Counted from the stretch's first letter, positions 24,155 through 33,110 are shown. The stretch is 64,000 bases of DNA from Pseudomonas putida (GCF_009883635.2 NZ_CP026115.2:4960001-5024000), one strand, 5' to 3'. Translations and numbers: made by a program. Notes: a model not told the origin generated them from the sequence alone.

Positions 24155-25534
24155 TCAGGCTTTACGAGCGACAGATTTATAGGTTGGCGAAGCCGATGCG
24201 GCTTGCCCGCCGAGGGCAGCGGCCTGCTGCAGGTCGAGCTTGCTGGTTTCGGGGGCCAGCCACCAGGAAATCAGCGCACCGAACAGCGAGATCAGCGCAG
24301 CGGCGAACATGGTGTTGGCCACGCCATAACTGGCCAGGGAGATCGGCACCAGGTAGGTGCCCACGGCGGCGCCAATGCGCGACAGCGACGTGGCCAGGCC
24401 TACAGCAGAGGCACGGATCTCGGTAGGGAACAGTTCGTTGGGGTACACGTATTCCAGCACCTGAGCACCGCCGATCAGCACCGCATAGGCGCCGAACAGG
24501 ACCAGCACGGTGGTTGGCGACGCTTCGGGGAACACGCCCAGCAGCACCAGCGACAAACCCGACCAGAGGAAGCTGTGGATCAGCATCTTGCGCCGGCCCA
24601 GGCGGTTGATCAGCAGGGTCGCCAACAGGCAGCCGAGGGTGAACAGGAAGGTGATGGCGATCGAGCCGTAGGCGGCCCAGTCGCCGGTCAGTTTCAGCGC
24701 CTGCAGCACCTTCGGTGCGAAGGCATAAATGGCGAACAGGGGCACGATGGCGCAGGTCCAGAACAGCGTGACGAAGGCCATGCGCTTGCCGTAGCCGGAG
24801 TGGAACAGCGACCACAGCGACACCGGTTTGCCGCTGCTCTGCTCAGGCAGGTCGGCAATCGAGTAGTCCGGGCCGTAGACCTTCTTGATGACCGCGTCGG
24901 CTTCGGCCTTGCGGCCCTTGCTCAGCAACCAGCGTGGCGATTCCGGCGTGCCGCTGCGGGCAATCAGGAACAGTGCTCCCGGCACCAGCGCACTGGCCAG
25001 CACCCAGCGCCAGCCGTCGTCACCGCCCACGCGCAGCAGCAACTCGCCGACCACGTAGGCTACGGCAGCACCGGCAAACCACATCAGCACCATGGCTGCC
25101 AGCAGCGGGCCGCGCTGCTTGCGCGGGAGGAACTCGGCCAGCAGCGACGTGGCGATCGGATAGTCGGCACCGACCGCGACACCGATCAGCAAGCGCCAGG
25201 CGAACAGCGCCCAGGCTGACTCGACCCAGAACTGCGCCACCGAGAATCCGACGATGGCGATCAGGTCCACCAGGTACAGCACCTTGCGCCCGTACTTGTC
25301 GGTGAACCAGCCACCGATGAAACCGCCGAGGAACACCCCAATCAGTGCCGAAGCCGCGATCAGGCCTTCCCAGAAGGCCGACAGCTGCAAGGCGTTGGTG
25401 ATCTGCAGCATGGCCACGCCGATGATACTCAGCACATAGCCATCGAGGAACGGCCCGCCTGCGGAGTAGACGGTCAGTTTGCGATGGAAGGCATTGAGCG
25501 GAGCATCTTCGACAGAGCGTTTGGATGTGGTCAT
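24155..25534 (-). CDS. MFS transporter (sugar-porter/aromatic-acid-like family)
   Basis: A 459-residue inner-membrane permease with the 12-helix major-facilitator pattern. The loop 2-3 signature GGWFTDKYGRKVLYLVD (~74-90) and helix 4 RLLIGVAVGADYPIATSLLA are sugar-porter/SHS-like; an equivalent NRLGRRKMLIHS lies in the second half, and YVYPNELFPTEIRASAVGLA (~363) matches the PETK-type helix 10 region. It is first in the transporter - cupin - RidA operon. A promoter/operator module shared with the operon at 29469 lies 42-98 bp upstream. It presumably imports the compound metabolised by the neighbouring flavoenzymes; the substrate cannot be read from sequence. Confidence 0.87.
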   Translation of the reverse strand: MTTSKRSVEDAPLNAFHRKLTVYSAGGPFLDGYVLSIIGVAMLQITNALQLSAFWEGLIAASALIGVFLGGFIGGWFTDKYGRKVLYLVDLIAIVGFSVAQFWVESAWALFAWRLLIGVAVGADYPIATSLLAEFLPRKQRGPLLAAMVLMWFAGAAVAYVVGELLLRVGGDDGWRWVLASALVPGALFLIARSGTPESPRWLLSKGRKAEADAVIKKVYGPDYSIADLPEQSSGKPVSLWSLFHSGYGKRMAFVTLFWTCAIVPLFAIYAFAPKVLQALKLTGDWAAYGSIAITFLFTLGCLLATLLINRLGRRKMLIHSFLWSGLSLVLLGVFPEASPTTVLVLFGAYAVLIGGAQVLEYVYPNELFPTEIRASAVGLATSLSRIGAAVGTYLVPISLASYGVANTMFAAALISLFGALISWWLAPETSKLDLQQAAALGGQAASASPTYKSVARKA

Positions 25535-25575
25535 TCAACTTACCTCTTGTTGTTATTCACGCATCAGCGTCGCGG

Positions 25576-25632
25576 CACTATGGCACTGGCTTCGCGGGGC
25601 TCCATATAACGGCTGGGACGAGTCATGGGATG
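25576..25632 (-). promoter_or_regulatory. Promoter/operator module, copy 1 (upstream of MFS-cupin-RidA operon)
   Basis: Plus-strand 25603-25632 reads CATATAACGG-N2-GGGACG and ends TGGGATG; it matches 29522-29551 at 25 of 30 bases. In both copies CACTAT lies exactly 27 bp before the box (25576 here), giving a minus-strand -10-like hexamer CATAGT. The invariant spacing suggests an activator site placed over the -35 region. The activator is unknown. Confidence 0.55.
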
Positions 25633-25766
25633 CGCTGGCGGGGCTTGCTCAGGGCTTATGCAAGTTGTCCTGGATGTTCTAGAGGCGAGGGTGGGGGCTT
25701 TTCTACTGTGTGCAGGTGGCTTGGTTTTTCGCTGCAGAACAATCACAAGAACCTGGAACCGAACTC

Positions 25767-27245
25767 ATGATCCGTCCTCCCCTGGAATCCCTCGACGGCG
25801 ACCACTACGACGTGGTGGTCATCGGCGCCGGTGCGGTCGGCTGTGCCGCCGCCCGGCAACTGGCCGCGCGCAACTTCCGTACCCTGCTGGTCGACCGTGG
25901 CGACATCGGCGCCGGCACCTCGTCGCGCTCCAGCCGCATGCTCTATTCGGGCCTGGGCTACCTGGCCACGCGCTACCCGCTGTGGCAGATCCCGTTTCGC
26001 CCGCTCGACATGTGGCAGCGCCTGCGCTACACCCGCGAGGTGATGCGCTGCCGCGCCGAGTTGGTCAAGGACATGCCCGGGCACCTGACCAAGCACCGTT
26101 TCCACTACCCGTTCCGCAAGGGCGACCGCTACCCGCCATGGCTGGTGGACATGGGCTTTCGCCTGGTCGAGGCGCTCGGTGGCTGGAAGGTACCCCTGGC
26201 CTACCGCCGCCACTCGGCCCAGCAGGCGGCCAGCGACAGTGCCATGGCTGCCGGCCTGGGCGGCCCGTTGCGTGGCGTGGGGGTGTTCGAGGAATACATG
26301 TACGCCTGGCCCGAGCGCATCTGCGTCGATACCGCGCTGGACGCGCAATGGCGCGGCGCGACGGTGCGCACCTATACCCGCGTCAGTCAGCTGCAGCGCA
26401 GCGAGGGTCAGTGGCAACTGACCCTGGACGAGCAGGCCCCCGAGGCGCTCGGCCAGGCGCACGTCACGGCCAAGGTGGTGATCAACGCCGCCGGGCCCTG
26501 GGTCGATCGTGTGGCCGGTGCGGCCGACCGTGGCCCGCGGGTGCTCGGCATCAAGGGCGTCAATGTGATGGTGAGGCTGCCAGAGGCCTACCGTGGCCAA
26601 GGCCTCGAAGCGTTCTCCAGCAAGGGCGAGCCTTACTACGTGTTCCCCTGGCGTGAATTCCACTTCATCGGCCCGACCGAGTCGCACTTCACCGACGACC
26701 CGGACACGGTGCGCGTCGAGGACGGCGAGATCGACTACATCCTGGCCGAAGCCAATCACCTGTTCCCCGACCTGCAACTGACCCGCGCCGATGTGCAGCA
26801 CTGCTGGTGCGGCGTGCGCCCGACCTCGACCCTGGATGGCCGCAGCACCTACTTGCCGGTGCGCCTGAGCGAGGCGGCCGGCAAGCCCGATCTGCTGACC
26901 CTGACCGGCTCGACCATCATGCTCCACCGCCATGCCGCGCGGGTGATCGCCCGTGGCGTAGAGGCGCGCCTGGGCAAGCGGGGCAAGGCGCCCAAGGGCA
27001 TGATCGAGCGCGAGCGCATCGATGGCGAGGACATTGCCCGCATCGTTGGCCGCGAGCATGTGGTGCGGTTGGTGGATCTGGTGCGCCGGCGTTTGCCGTG
27101 GGGGCTGGACCCGGACCTGGGGCGCGAGCGGGTGGAGCAGTTGTCACACCGTGCGGCGGCGGCGATGGGCTGGTCAGAGGCGCGGCGCCAGGAGGAACTG
27201 AAGCATTTCGAAGAGGACACTGCCCGGGTTTATCGCCAGCTTTAG
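25767..27245 (+). CDS. FAD-dependent oxidoreductase (GlpD/DAO-like)
   Basis: A 492-residue flavoprotein. The FAD dinucleotide motif VVVIGAGAVGCAAARQLAAR is near residue 15, followed by LLVDRGDIGAGTSSRSSRML, the pattern of glycerol-3-phosphate dehydrogenase (GlpD)-type enzymes; later motifs are VVINAAGPWVDRVAG (~245) and WCGVRPTSTLDGR (~350). The true sn-glycerol-3-phosphate dehydrogenase normally sits with glpF/K/R, which are absent here, so a different alcohol or amine substrate is likely. Start ATG 25767 is chosen because the FAD motif follows at family distance; the frame extends to 25710 without similarity. It is divergent from the MFS transporter operon and may share its control region. 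Confidence 0.82.
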   Translation: MIRPPLESLDGDHYDVVVIGAGAVGCAAARQLAARNFRTLLVDRGDIGAGTSSRSSRMLYSGLGYLATRYPLWQIPFRPLDMWQRLRYTREVMRCRAELVKDMPGHLTKHRFHYPFRKGDRYPPWLVDMGFRLVEALGGWKVPLAYRRHSAQQAASDSAMAAGLGGPLRGVGVFEEYMYAWPERICVDTALDAQWRGATVRTYTRVSQLQRSEGQWQLTLDEQAPEALGQAHVTAKVVINAAGPWVDRVAGAADRGPRVLGIKGVNVMVRLPEAYRGQGLEAFSSKGEPYYVFPWREFHFIGPTESHFTDDPDTVRVEDGEIDYILAEANHLFPDLQLTRADVQHCWCGVRPTSTLDGRSTYLPVRLSEAAGKPDLLTLTGSTIMLHRHAARVIARGVEARLGKRGKAPKGMIERERIDGEDIARIVGREHVVRLVDLVRRRLPWGLDPDLGRERVEQLSHRAAAAMGWSEARRQEELKHFEEDTARVYRQL

Positions 27246-27263
27246 ATCTTCATCAAGGCCGCT

Positions 27264-27342
27264 GGCCCTTTCGCGGGGCAAGCCCGCTCCTACAGGCCTG
27301 TGGTGATCCTGTAGGAGCGGGCTTGCCCCGCGAAGAGGCCGG
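27264..27342. repeat. Paired REP element (P. putida type)
   Basis: Two inverted ~33-bp copies of the REP core (TTCGCGGGGCAAGCCCGCTC ... and its complement with TGCCCCGCGAAGAGGCC) lie between the convergent flavoenzyme and ProC-like gene. They can fold into a strong hairpin and may end transcription from both sides. Confidence 0.85.
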
Positions 27343-27354
27343 ACCAGGCAACCT

Positions 27355-28137
27355 CTATCGCCCAGGCAACCCCGACCGGGTCAGCAAGGCATCCAGCACC
27401 ACCTCGCAAGCCGCCCCCCAGTTGGCACTCACCGGCTGATGCATCAACACCGCCAAACCGTCGGCAGTGAAGGTCCCAGGCGTGGCGATCGCCTGCCCCA
27501 ACGCCTTCAGGGTGTACTCCGGCTGCTGCTGCGCGCTGGTCACGCAATCCTGCAGGTTGCCCAGCACCAAGGCTCGCGCTTCGGCCGCCGGCAAGCCCTT
27601 GTCGGTCAGCCACTGCTGCAAGTCATGCAGCAGGAAGTAGAACCAGCCATTCATGCACGCCGCCACCGTGGCCAGCTCGAAGGCCGGCTCATCCTGCACC
27701 ACCACCAGGTTGCCCAAGGGCCCCAGCCACTGTTCGGTCAGCGCATCGGCCGGGCATACCACCACGGTGGACTGGTTGTACTGCGCCGCATACGACAGCA
27801 TCACCCGCACGCAATGCGCACCCGGGAAGGCCGTACCCAGCAGTTCCAGGCTGACCCCGGCCGCCAGCGAGATCAGGCGCTGGCCGGGGCGCAAGCGCAC
27901 TTCGCCGGCCAGCTGGGCCAGCGATTCCGGGCGCACGCCGAGGATAACCAGGTCAGCCTGATCGACCACCGCCTGGTTGCTCGACAACACCTCGCACCCT
28001 TGTTCCACAGCAAGCACCTCGGCCCGCTGAGCGTTACGTGGCGACAGGTAGAGCGCGCCCTCGAAACCACTGCGGCGCAGGCCGACCACCACTTTTTCGG
28101 TCAGCTCGCCGACCCCGAGAATACCCAGGCTGTGCAT
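27355..28137 (-). CDS. Pyrroline-5-carboxylate reductase-like protein (ProC family)
   Basis: A 260-residue NAD(P)-binding protein of the ProC family. The N-terminal Rossmann motif LGILGVGELTEKVVVGL has the family GxGxxx pattern. ADLVILGVRPESLAQL and ISLAAGVSLELLGTAFPGAH are the expected core strands. The C-terminal dimerisation helix region is present, with the EARALVLGNLQDC segment in place of the usual Thr-rich active-site loop, so it is a diverged member. It may reduce a cyclic imine other than pyrroline-5-carboxylate, or it may not be the housekeeping ProC. It follows the FAD oxidoreductase at 28150 by 12 bp, consistent with an oxidase making an imine that this enzyme reduces. Confidence 0.75.
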   Translation of the reverse strand: MHSLGILGVGELTEKVVVGLRRSGFEGALYLSPRNAQRAEVLAVEQGCEVLSSNQAVVDQADLVILGVRPESLAQLAGEVRLRPGQRLISLAAGVSLELLGTAFPGAHCVRVMLSYAAQYNQSTVVVCPADALTEQWLGPLGNLVVVQDEPAFELATVAACMNGWFYFLLHDLQQWLTDKGLPAAEARALVLGNLQDCVTSAQQQPEYTLKALGQAIATPGTFTADGLAVLMHQPVSANWGAACEVVLDALLTRSGLPGR

Positions 28138-28149
28138 GTTGCCTCCTTG

Positions 28150-29469
28150 TCAGCTTTCCAGGCCGGCACGGCGCTGGCCCCAGTGCAGGTTCAGGTTGAC
28201 CCCCACGCTCAGCAGCGGTTCCGGCGGGTTGCGGTTGGGGCCATCGGAGCCGAGCAGGAAGTCGATCAGCTCGTCACGCTCGCCGCTCAGCCAGTCGGCC
28301 AGCAGGGTGCCGGTGGCAGTGCCACGGGTGATGCCCAGGCCATTGCAGCAGAGCGCTGCGTGCACGTTCGGCGCCAGGGTGCCGAAGTGCGACAGGTGGT
28401 TGCGCGACAGGCACATCGAGCCACCCCAGGTGAACTCGAACGGCAGGCCCGAGAGCATCGGGAAGCGCCGCTCGAACGATTCACGGTGCTGACGCCCGGC
28501 GCGGTCCAGGTAGCGCTGCTGGGCGCGGCCGTTGGCATTGAAGCTGAAGCTGTTGCGCACCAGCAGGCGCTGGTCCGGGGTGCGCCGCAGGGTACTGCCG
28601 AACGGGTCGGCGGGAATGATGCCCCAGGTCGCCTTGCCGCCCAGGCGCGCCTGTTCTTCTTCGGTCAGCGCACGGGTCATGCTGGCGTAGGTGAAGATCG
28701 GCAGCAGCCGGCCCGGCAGGAAGCCGAAGTACGAGGCGAAAGCGTTGTTGGTCAGCAGCAGCTGGTCGGCGACGATCTCGCCGTGGGCATGCTTGAGGGT
28801 GATGCGCCGGCCCTGTTCGAGGCGGGTGATGGTGGTGCCTTCGTACAGCGTGACGTTGCCCGGCAGGCTTTCGGCCAGGCCCTTGGCCAGCGCGGCGGGC
28901 TGCAGCAACTGGGTGCCCGGGGTGTACAGCGCCTTGCGGTAGAAGGCGGTGCCGAAGTGCTCGGGCAGGTCGCGGGTGTCGATCATTTCATAAGGTTGGC
29001 CGAGCTTGTCGAGGCCGCTGCGGTAGGCCTCGAGCACGGCCAGGCCTTTGTCCTCGACCGCCGCCTGGTACTTGCCGTCCGGGCGGATCTGGCAGTCGAT
29101 GCCGTGCTGGTTGATCAGCCCGCGCAGGATCGACTGGGCGCGCAGGTTGAGCTTGAGGTTCATCCGCGCCGTGGCCAGGTCGCCGATGTAGTCGGGGGCG
29201 CCGATGTCGTGGGGCAGGTCGATGGCAAAGCCGGAGTTGCGCCCCGAGGCGCCGAAACCGACCTCCTGGGCTTCGATCAGAATGATCTCGTCGTCAGGGT
29301 GGTGAAGCGCCAGTTGCCGCGCCGCGGCAAGGCCGGTGAAGCCCGCGCCGAGCACCACCCAGCGCGCCTCGCTCCGCCCCCGGTGCGCGGCGCGTGGCTG
29401 GCGCTTGGGGCTGAGGTGGAACCAGCCGCAACCGTTGTCGTCCGCGGGGGTAGAGGTGTTTCTGTACAT
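28150..29469 (-). CDS. FAD-dependent oxidoreductase (DAO family)
   Basis: A 439-residue DAO-fold flavoenzyme with the FAD motif WVVLGAGFTGLAAARQLAL (~38-56) and the GFGASGRNSGFAIDL segment (~72-86). The C-terminal second flavin region reads CCNGLGITRGTATGTLLADW. It resembles the flavoenzymes annotated as gamma-glutamylputrescine oxidoreductase or sarcosine oxidase-like, and is a paralogue in type of the enzyme at 2130. It is first in a two-gene operon with the ProC-like gene. The promoter/operator module at 29495-29551 is shared with the MFS transporter operon, so uptake and oxidation are probably co-induced. Substrate unknown, likely an amine or amino acid. Confidence 0.83.
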   Translation of the reverse strand: MYRNTSTPADDNGCGWFHLSPKRQPRAAHRGRSEARWVVLGAGFTGLAAARQLALHHPDDEIILIEAQEVGFGASGRNSGFAIDLPHDIGAPDYIGDLATARMNLKLNLRAQSILRGLINQHGIDCQIRPDGKYQAAVEDKGLAVLEAYRSGLDKLGQPYEMIDTRDLPEHFGTAFYRKALYTPGTQLLQPAALAKGLAESLPGNVTLYEGTTITRLEQGRRITLKHAHGEIVADQLLLTNNAFASYFGFLPGRLLPIFTYASMTRALTEEEQARLGGKATWGIIPADPFGSTLRRTPDQRLLVRNSFSFNANGRAQQRYLDRAGRQHRESFERRFPMLSGLPFEFTWGGSMCLSRNHLSHFGTLAPNVHAALCCNGLGITRGTATGTLLADWLSGERDELIDFLLGSDGPNRNPPEPLLSVGVNLNLHWGQRRAGLES

Positions 29470-29494
29470 GGGATTTTATCCGTGTTGTTTTCTT

Positions 29495-29551
29495 CACTAT
29501 CGCATCGGGGTTTGCGGCGGGCATATAACGGGAGGGACGGGTGGTGGGATG
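29495..29551 (-). promoter_or_regulatory. Promoter/operator module, copy 2 (upstream of FAD oxidoreductase-ProC operon)
   Basis: Second copy of the module described at 25576. The box CATATAACGG-N2-GGGACG, ending TGGGATG, spans 29522-29551. CACTAT is at 29495-29500, again 27 bp before the box, giving a minus-strand -10-like GATAGT. The intervening bases differ between the copies, so the conservation is confined to the two functional-looking blocks. Confidence 0.55.
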
Positions 29552-29558
29552 TTCGGGC

Positions 29559-30089
29559 TCACCTGTGCCCGGCAGGTGCACGGCGGTAAAGCGGCCGCGG
29601 GGTGCTGGGGTCAATTTCGGTCAAGTGGCTGCCGGCCGCGACGAACCCGGCATGTTCGGCCAGGCGCTGGCTGGCCAGGTTGTCGATGTCGGTGGTCAGC
29701 CACACCGGGGCATCGACATTGTCCAGCAGGCAGGTCAACGCCTCGCGCATCAGGCCCTGACCGCTGCTGGCCTGGTTTGCCCAATAGCCTACTTCATACT
29801 CGTCATTGCCCGGGCGCAGGCCGATGCAGCCGATGACATCCCCAGAGCCCGGAGCAAGCACGAAATAGCGCTTTTCCTTGACCGGGTCGAGAAATTCCTC
29901 GGCGCTCAGTTGCAGCGTTTCCTGCACTTCCTTCAAGGTCCAGTCGGGCTTGGCCCAGGCCAGGAACGGCTCATGCAGCGCGTAGCTGTCGAGCAGTGCC
30001 TGCCGCAATTGCTGGGCGAACGCCGGCGCGGGGCGGACCACCAGGGTTCGGGGCGTGGACAAGGTGCGGGGCAGATCGGGGTAGGGCAT
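29559..30089 (-). CDS. GNAT-family N-acetyltransferase
   Basis: A 176-residue acetyltransferase of the RimJ/RimL type. The central strand-helix GDVIGCIGLRPGNDEYEVGY and the acetyl-CoA-binding helix region ASSGQGLMREALTCLLDN (~109-126, equivalent to the Q/RxxGxG/A loop) are visible. NLASQRLAEHAGFVAAG is the characteristic asparagine/C-terminal GF motif of RimJ-like enzymes. It would transfer an acetyl group from acetyl-CoA to an amine of a small molecule or protein N-terminus; the target is unknown. It ends just upstream of the shared promoter module and is probably a separate transcription unit, with a divergent GST gene behind it. Confidence 0.85.
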   Translation of the reverse strand: MPYPDLPRTLSTPRTLVVRPAPAFAQQLRQALLDSYALHEPFLAWAKPDWTLKEVQETLQLSAEEFLDPVKEKRYFVLAPGSGDVIGCIGLRPGNDEYEVGYWANQASSGQGLMREALTCLLDNVDAPVWLTTDIDNLASQRLAEHAGFVAAGSHLTEIDPSTPRPLYRRAPAGHR

Positions 30090-30215
30090 TACAGGCCTTC
30101 CAGGGCGGGTTGATCGGGCAAGCTAAGCACATTTTTGTGTAATCTGTGCGAGCCGTTTCGCGGGTTTGCCGTGAACGCCCAAACCGATCATTCAAAGGAA
30201 ACTGAAGGTCCGCCC

Positions 30216-30839
30216 ATGCCCGAATACACGCTGCATTGCTTCGCCGAATCCGGCAACGCCTACAAAGCTGCGCTGATGCTCGAACTCACCGGCCAGGACT
30301 GGCAACCGGTGTTCGTCGATTTTTTCAACGGCCAGACCCGCGACCCGCAATGGCGCGACGAGGTCAACGAGCAGGGCGAGGTGCCCGTGCTGGAGCACGC
30401 CGGGCAACGGCTCACCCAGTCGGCGCTGATTCTTGAATACCTCGCCGAGCGCACCGGCCAGTTCGGCTCGCGTGACGACAACGAGAAACGCGAGATCTGG
30501 CGCTGGATGCTGTTCGACAACCACAAGTTCACCAGCTACTACGCGGCCCTGCGGTTCCTGCTATGCCTCAAGAAGACCGGTGAGACCGAGGTGACTGGCT
30601 TTCTGCGCGAGCGGGCCACGGCGGCGTACCGGATTGTCGATGCGCACCTGGCGAAGACACCGTTCATGGTTGGCGGGCGCCTGACCATCGCCGACCTGTC
30701 GCTGGCAGGGTATGTGTTCATGCCGGAGGATACCGGGATCGTGCTGACCGAGTTCAGCCATATCGAGGCGTGGAAGCAGCGGATTCAGGTGGTGCCGGGG
30801 TGGAAGCTTCCCTATGATTTGATGCCCCGGACGGCGTAA
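30216..30839 (+). CDS. Glutathione S-transferase family protein
   Basis: A 207-residue GST. The thioredoxin-like N-terminal domain contains YTLHCFAESGNAYKAALMLE (~4-23; the Ser/Asn pair takes the glutathione-activating position) and the cis-Pro/gamma-Glu site GEVPVLEH...LTQSALILEYLAE. The all-helical C-terminal domain carries the N-capping motif RLTIADLSLAGYVF. Start ATG 30216 is chosen over an in-frame ATG at 30135 because the family's first beta strand begins at MPEYTLHCF. It is monocistronic, followed by a REP pair. A detoxification or dehalogenase role is inference. Confidence 0.85.
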   Translation: MPEYTLHCFAESGNAYKAALMLELTGQDWQPVFVDFFNGQTRDPQWRDEVNEQGEVPVLEHAGQRLTQSALILEYLAERTGQFGSRDDNEKREIWRWMLFDNHKFTSYYAALRFLLCLKKTGETEVTGFLRERATAAYRIVDAHLAKTPFMVGGRLTIADLSLAGYVFMPEDTGIVLTEFSHIEAWKQRIQVVPGWKLPYDLMPRTA

Positions 30840-30840
30840 G

Positions 30841-30934
30841 CCTGTACCGGCCTCTTCGCGGGACAAGCCCGCTCCTACAAGGACCGCGTCGCACCTGTAG
30901 GAGCGGGCTTGTCCCGCGAAGAGGCCGGTACAGG
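30841..30934. repeat. Paired REP element (P. putida type)
   Basis: Inverted copies of the REP core between the convergent GST and TonB-receptor genes, with outer arms CCTGTACCGGCC and GGCCGGTACAGG and inner TTCGCGGGACAAGCCCGCTC repeats. Able to form a long stem; likely a shared 3'-end structure. Confidence 0.87.
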
Positions 30935-30945
30935 AAAAACAGATT

Positions 30946-33036
30946 TCAGTAGCGGACCTCAACGCCTACATAAGCCCCGATCCCATCACCCGGCCAGAAC
31001 GATGCGGTATCCAGCCCGCGCGCGTTGTACACCGGCGTCACCGCCGTCACGTAGGACTTGTTCGCCAGGTTCTTCAGGTCCAGCGACACCTTCCAGTTGC
31101 CTTTCGGAGCCTCATACCCCAGGTTCGCCCCCCAGATCGTGTAAGACGGCGCATACAGGCTGTTGGCGTAGTCCACCGCCGTACGCGATGCCGATTGCAC
31201 GTTGACCCCGGTGTACCAGCCGCTGTGGTCCTGGTACTGCAACTCGCCCTGGTAGATATGCTTGGGCACGCCCGGCAGATGGTTGTCGCCGAAGGTGTCG
31301 TCATGCCGGTAGTAGAAATCGTTGTAGGTGTACGACTGGCGCCAACGGACCAGGTCGCCCTGGGGGTTGTCCCACAGGCGCGTGTTGAGCCCGGCCTCGA
31401 CGCCCTGGTGAATGGTGGGCGAAGCGTTGAACGCGCCGGTGACCGCTGCTGCAGTAGAGGTGGCGGGGATGATCTGCACGTTCAGCAGTTCGTCATGGAT
31501 CCACGAACGGTACAGCGCCAGGCTGCCGTCGAAGATGCCGTGCGAACCCTTGATGCCGACCTCGAAGGTGTTGGCCTTCTGTTCCACCAGCGGGCGGATG
31601 TACGGCAGGGTCGGGCCGGAACCGGAGTATTCCCAGGAGGCGGGCGGGTCGATGCTGCGGCTGAAGTTGGTGAACACCTGCAGCTCGGGGCTGAACTCGT
31701 AGCGCAGGCCGATGCGCGGGGCGACGCTCCAGTTGTCGTAGTCGACATGCTGCGGGAAGGTGGTGGTGTTGGGGTTCACCGCGTAGTCGATGTTGACCTT
31801 GCGCCGCACGTTGATGAACGACACGCCACTGGTGAGCCACAGGTTGTCGATCAGGTTGATGTCGTTACCCAGGGCGATTACCCGGTCGAACGAGTCCTTG
31901 TAGTTGACCTGCTTGAGCGACACCTTGTTGCCGTTGGCCGAATCGACCCCACCGCGCAGGTGCTGGGTCGAGGTGAAGGCGATGTTGCTGCGGCTCTCAT
32001 GGCCGAACAAATAGTCGACGCGGTCGTAGCCCAGCAGCAGGCCGAGGTCGTGCCAGTCCCAGTAGCTGGGGTTGCTCGGGCTGCGCGGGCTGTTGGTGTG
32101 GCGGTAGTCGTGGTACGACAGGCCGAAAGTCAGCCGTGCATCGTCGTCGAAGGTGTAGGTGGTTTTGCTGCCGACCCAGATGCTGCCCGGGCGGCGCGCC
32201 CCGGCGCCGCTGCTTTCGGCGGTGGCGCTGGCCCGGCGCGGGTGGTGCAGGGCGTTATCGAGGGTGGTGGCGCTGGGGTCGTTGTGGGTTTCGTCGCGGT
32301 AGCGCAGCAGCAGGCGGGTTTCCAGCTTCGGGGTGAAACGGTAGCCGGCGTTGGCGACGATGCCGGAGCTTTTCGACAGGCTGTAGTCGCGGTAGCCGTC
32401 GTTGCGGTAGTTGTCGGCCTGCAGGTAGTAGTCCAGGTCGCCTTCGACTCCGCCGTAGCTGATGCTCTGTTTCTGGTAGTGGTAGCTGCCGGCTTCGGCG
32501 CGCACGCGCAGGCCGGGGGCGCTGTAACCGCTGTGGTTGACGAAGTTGACTGCGCCGCCGAGGGTCAGCGCACCGTACTGGAAGGCGTTGGCGCCGCGCA
32601 GTATCTCGGTGTAGTTGACGCCGCTGGCGTTGAGGAATTCGTACGGGGTGCCGCCGGGGCCGGTCAGCGGCAGGCCATCGAAGAGAAACTTGATGCCTTC
32701 GCGAAAGTAGCCGGGCGAAGTGTTGGCACCGGAGCCACGGATCGAGATTTTCGCCGCGTCGTTGCCGCCGGTAGACTGCACGAATACGCCGGGCTGGTAG
32801 GCGAGGGTGTCCTGCAAGGTGGCGGTACGGCCTTTGGCGACCTCTTCGCTGTCGACCACGCTGGTGCCGCCAGGCACTTCGGCGAGGGCGCTGGCGGCCT
32901 GTTGCACTTCAGTCTGCTTGGCGGCCTGCACGGTCACCGTGCCGAGGGTCGGGTCAGCGGCCAGTACCGTGACCGGGGCCAGCAGGGCCGTGGCCGCGAT
33001 GGCCACGCGCAAGGGATGGGGATGAATCACACGCAT
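30946..33036 (-). CDS. TonB-dependent outer-membrane receptor
   Basis: A 696-residue TonB-dependent receptor with a Sec signal peptide (~1-26, ending TVLAADP). The plug domain (~45-165) includes ISIRGSGANTSPGYFREGIK and FLFDGLPLTGPGGTPYEFL. The 22-strand barrel follows, ending in the classical aromatic residue (GIGAYVGVEVRY). It would import a large or scarce ligand through the outer membrane using TonB energy. The divergent ABC importer and monooxygenase genes, together with a sigma-54-type promoter at 33111-33126, suggest the ligand is an organosulfur compound taken up in sulfur starvation rather than a siderophore; this is inference. A REP pair lies at its 3' end. Confidence 0.9.
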   Translation of the reverse strand: MRVIHPHPLRVAIAATALLAPVTVLAADPTLGTVTVQAAKQTEVQQAASALAEVPGGTSVVDSEEVAKGRTATLQDTLAYQPGVFVQSTGGNDAAKISIRGSGANTSPGYFREGIKFLFDGLPLTGPGGTPYEFLNASGVNYTEILRGANAFQYGALTLGGAVNFVNHSGYSAPGLRVRAEAGSYHYQKQSISYGGVEGDLDYYLQADNYRNDGYRDYSLSKSSGIVANAGYRFTPKLETRLLLRYRDETHNDPSATTLDNALHHPRRASATAESSGAGARRPGSIWVGSKTTYTFDDDARLTFGLSYHDYRHTNSPRSPSNPSYWDWHDLGLLLGYDRVDYLFGHESRSNIAFTSTQHLRGGVDSANGNKVSLKQVNYKDSFDRVIALGNDINLIDNLWLTSGVSFINVRRKVNIDYAVNPNTTTFPQHVDYDNWSVAPRIGLRYEFSPELQVFTNFSRSIDPPASWEYSGSGPTLPYIRPLVEQKANTFEVGIKGSHGIFDGSLALYRSWIHDELLNVQIIPATSTAAAVTGAFNASPTIHQGVEAGLNTRLWDNPQGDLVRWRQSYTYNDFYYRHDDTFGDNHLPGVPKHIYQGELQYQDHSGWYTGVNVQSASRTAVDYANSLYAPSYTIWGANLGYEAPKGNWKVSLDLKNLANKSYVTAVTPVYNARGLDTASFWPGDGIGAYVGVEVRY

Positions 33037-33110
33037 CGTTGTATTCCTTGAAAGTCATCTTGGGTCCTCGGCGTTCTATGGGAATAGTCAGGCCTGTCGA
33101 AATCGGTTAG

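Noticed and set aside
25564..25746. Short minus-strand frame whose peptide resembles one at 29294-29614 (HP-TRPSRYM)
   Set aside because: The similarity comes from the shared promoter/operator DNA, not from a conserved protein; there is no Shine-Dalgarno and the rest of the two peptides is unrelated.
25767..27245. Assignment as glpD (glycerol-3-phosphate dehydrogenase)
   Set aside because: The FAD motif fits, but no glp genes are nearby and the context is amine/amino-acid metabolism, so no symbol is given.
27439..29589. 716-codon open frame on the plus strand
   Set aside because: Antisense to the ProC-like reductase and FAD oxidoreductase, both of which show clear family motifs. Same reasoning for the long antisense frames at 31195-33051, 33487-35517, 35661-37298, 40369-41955, 43150-44448 and 62623-63771.
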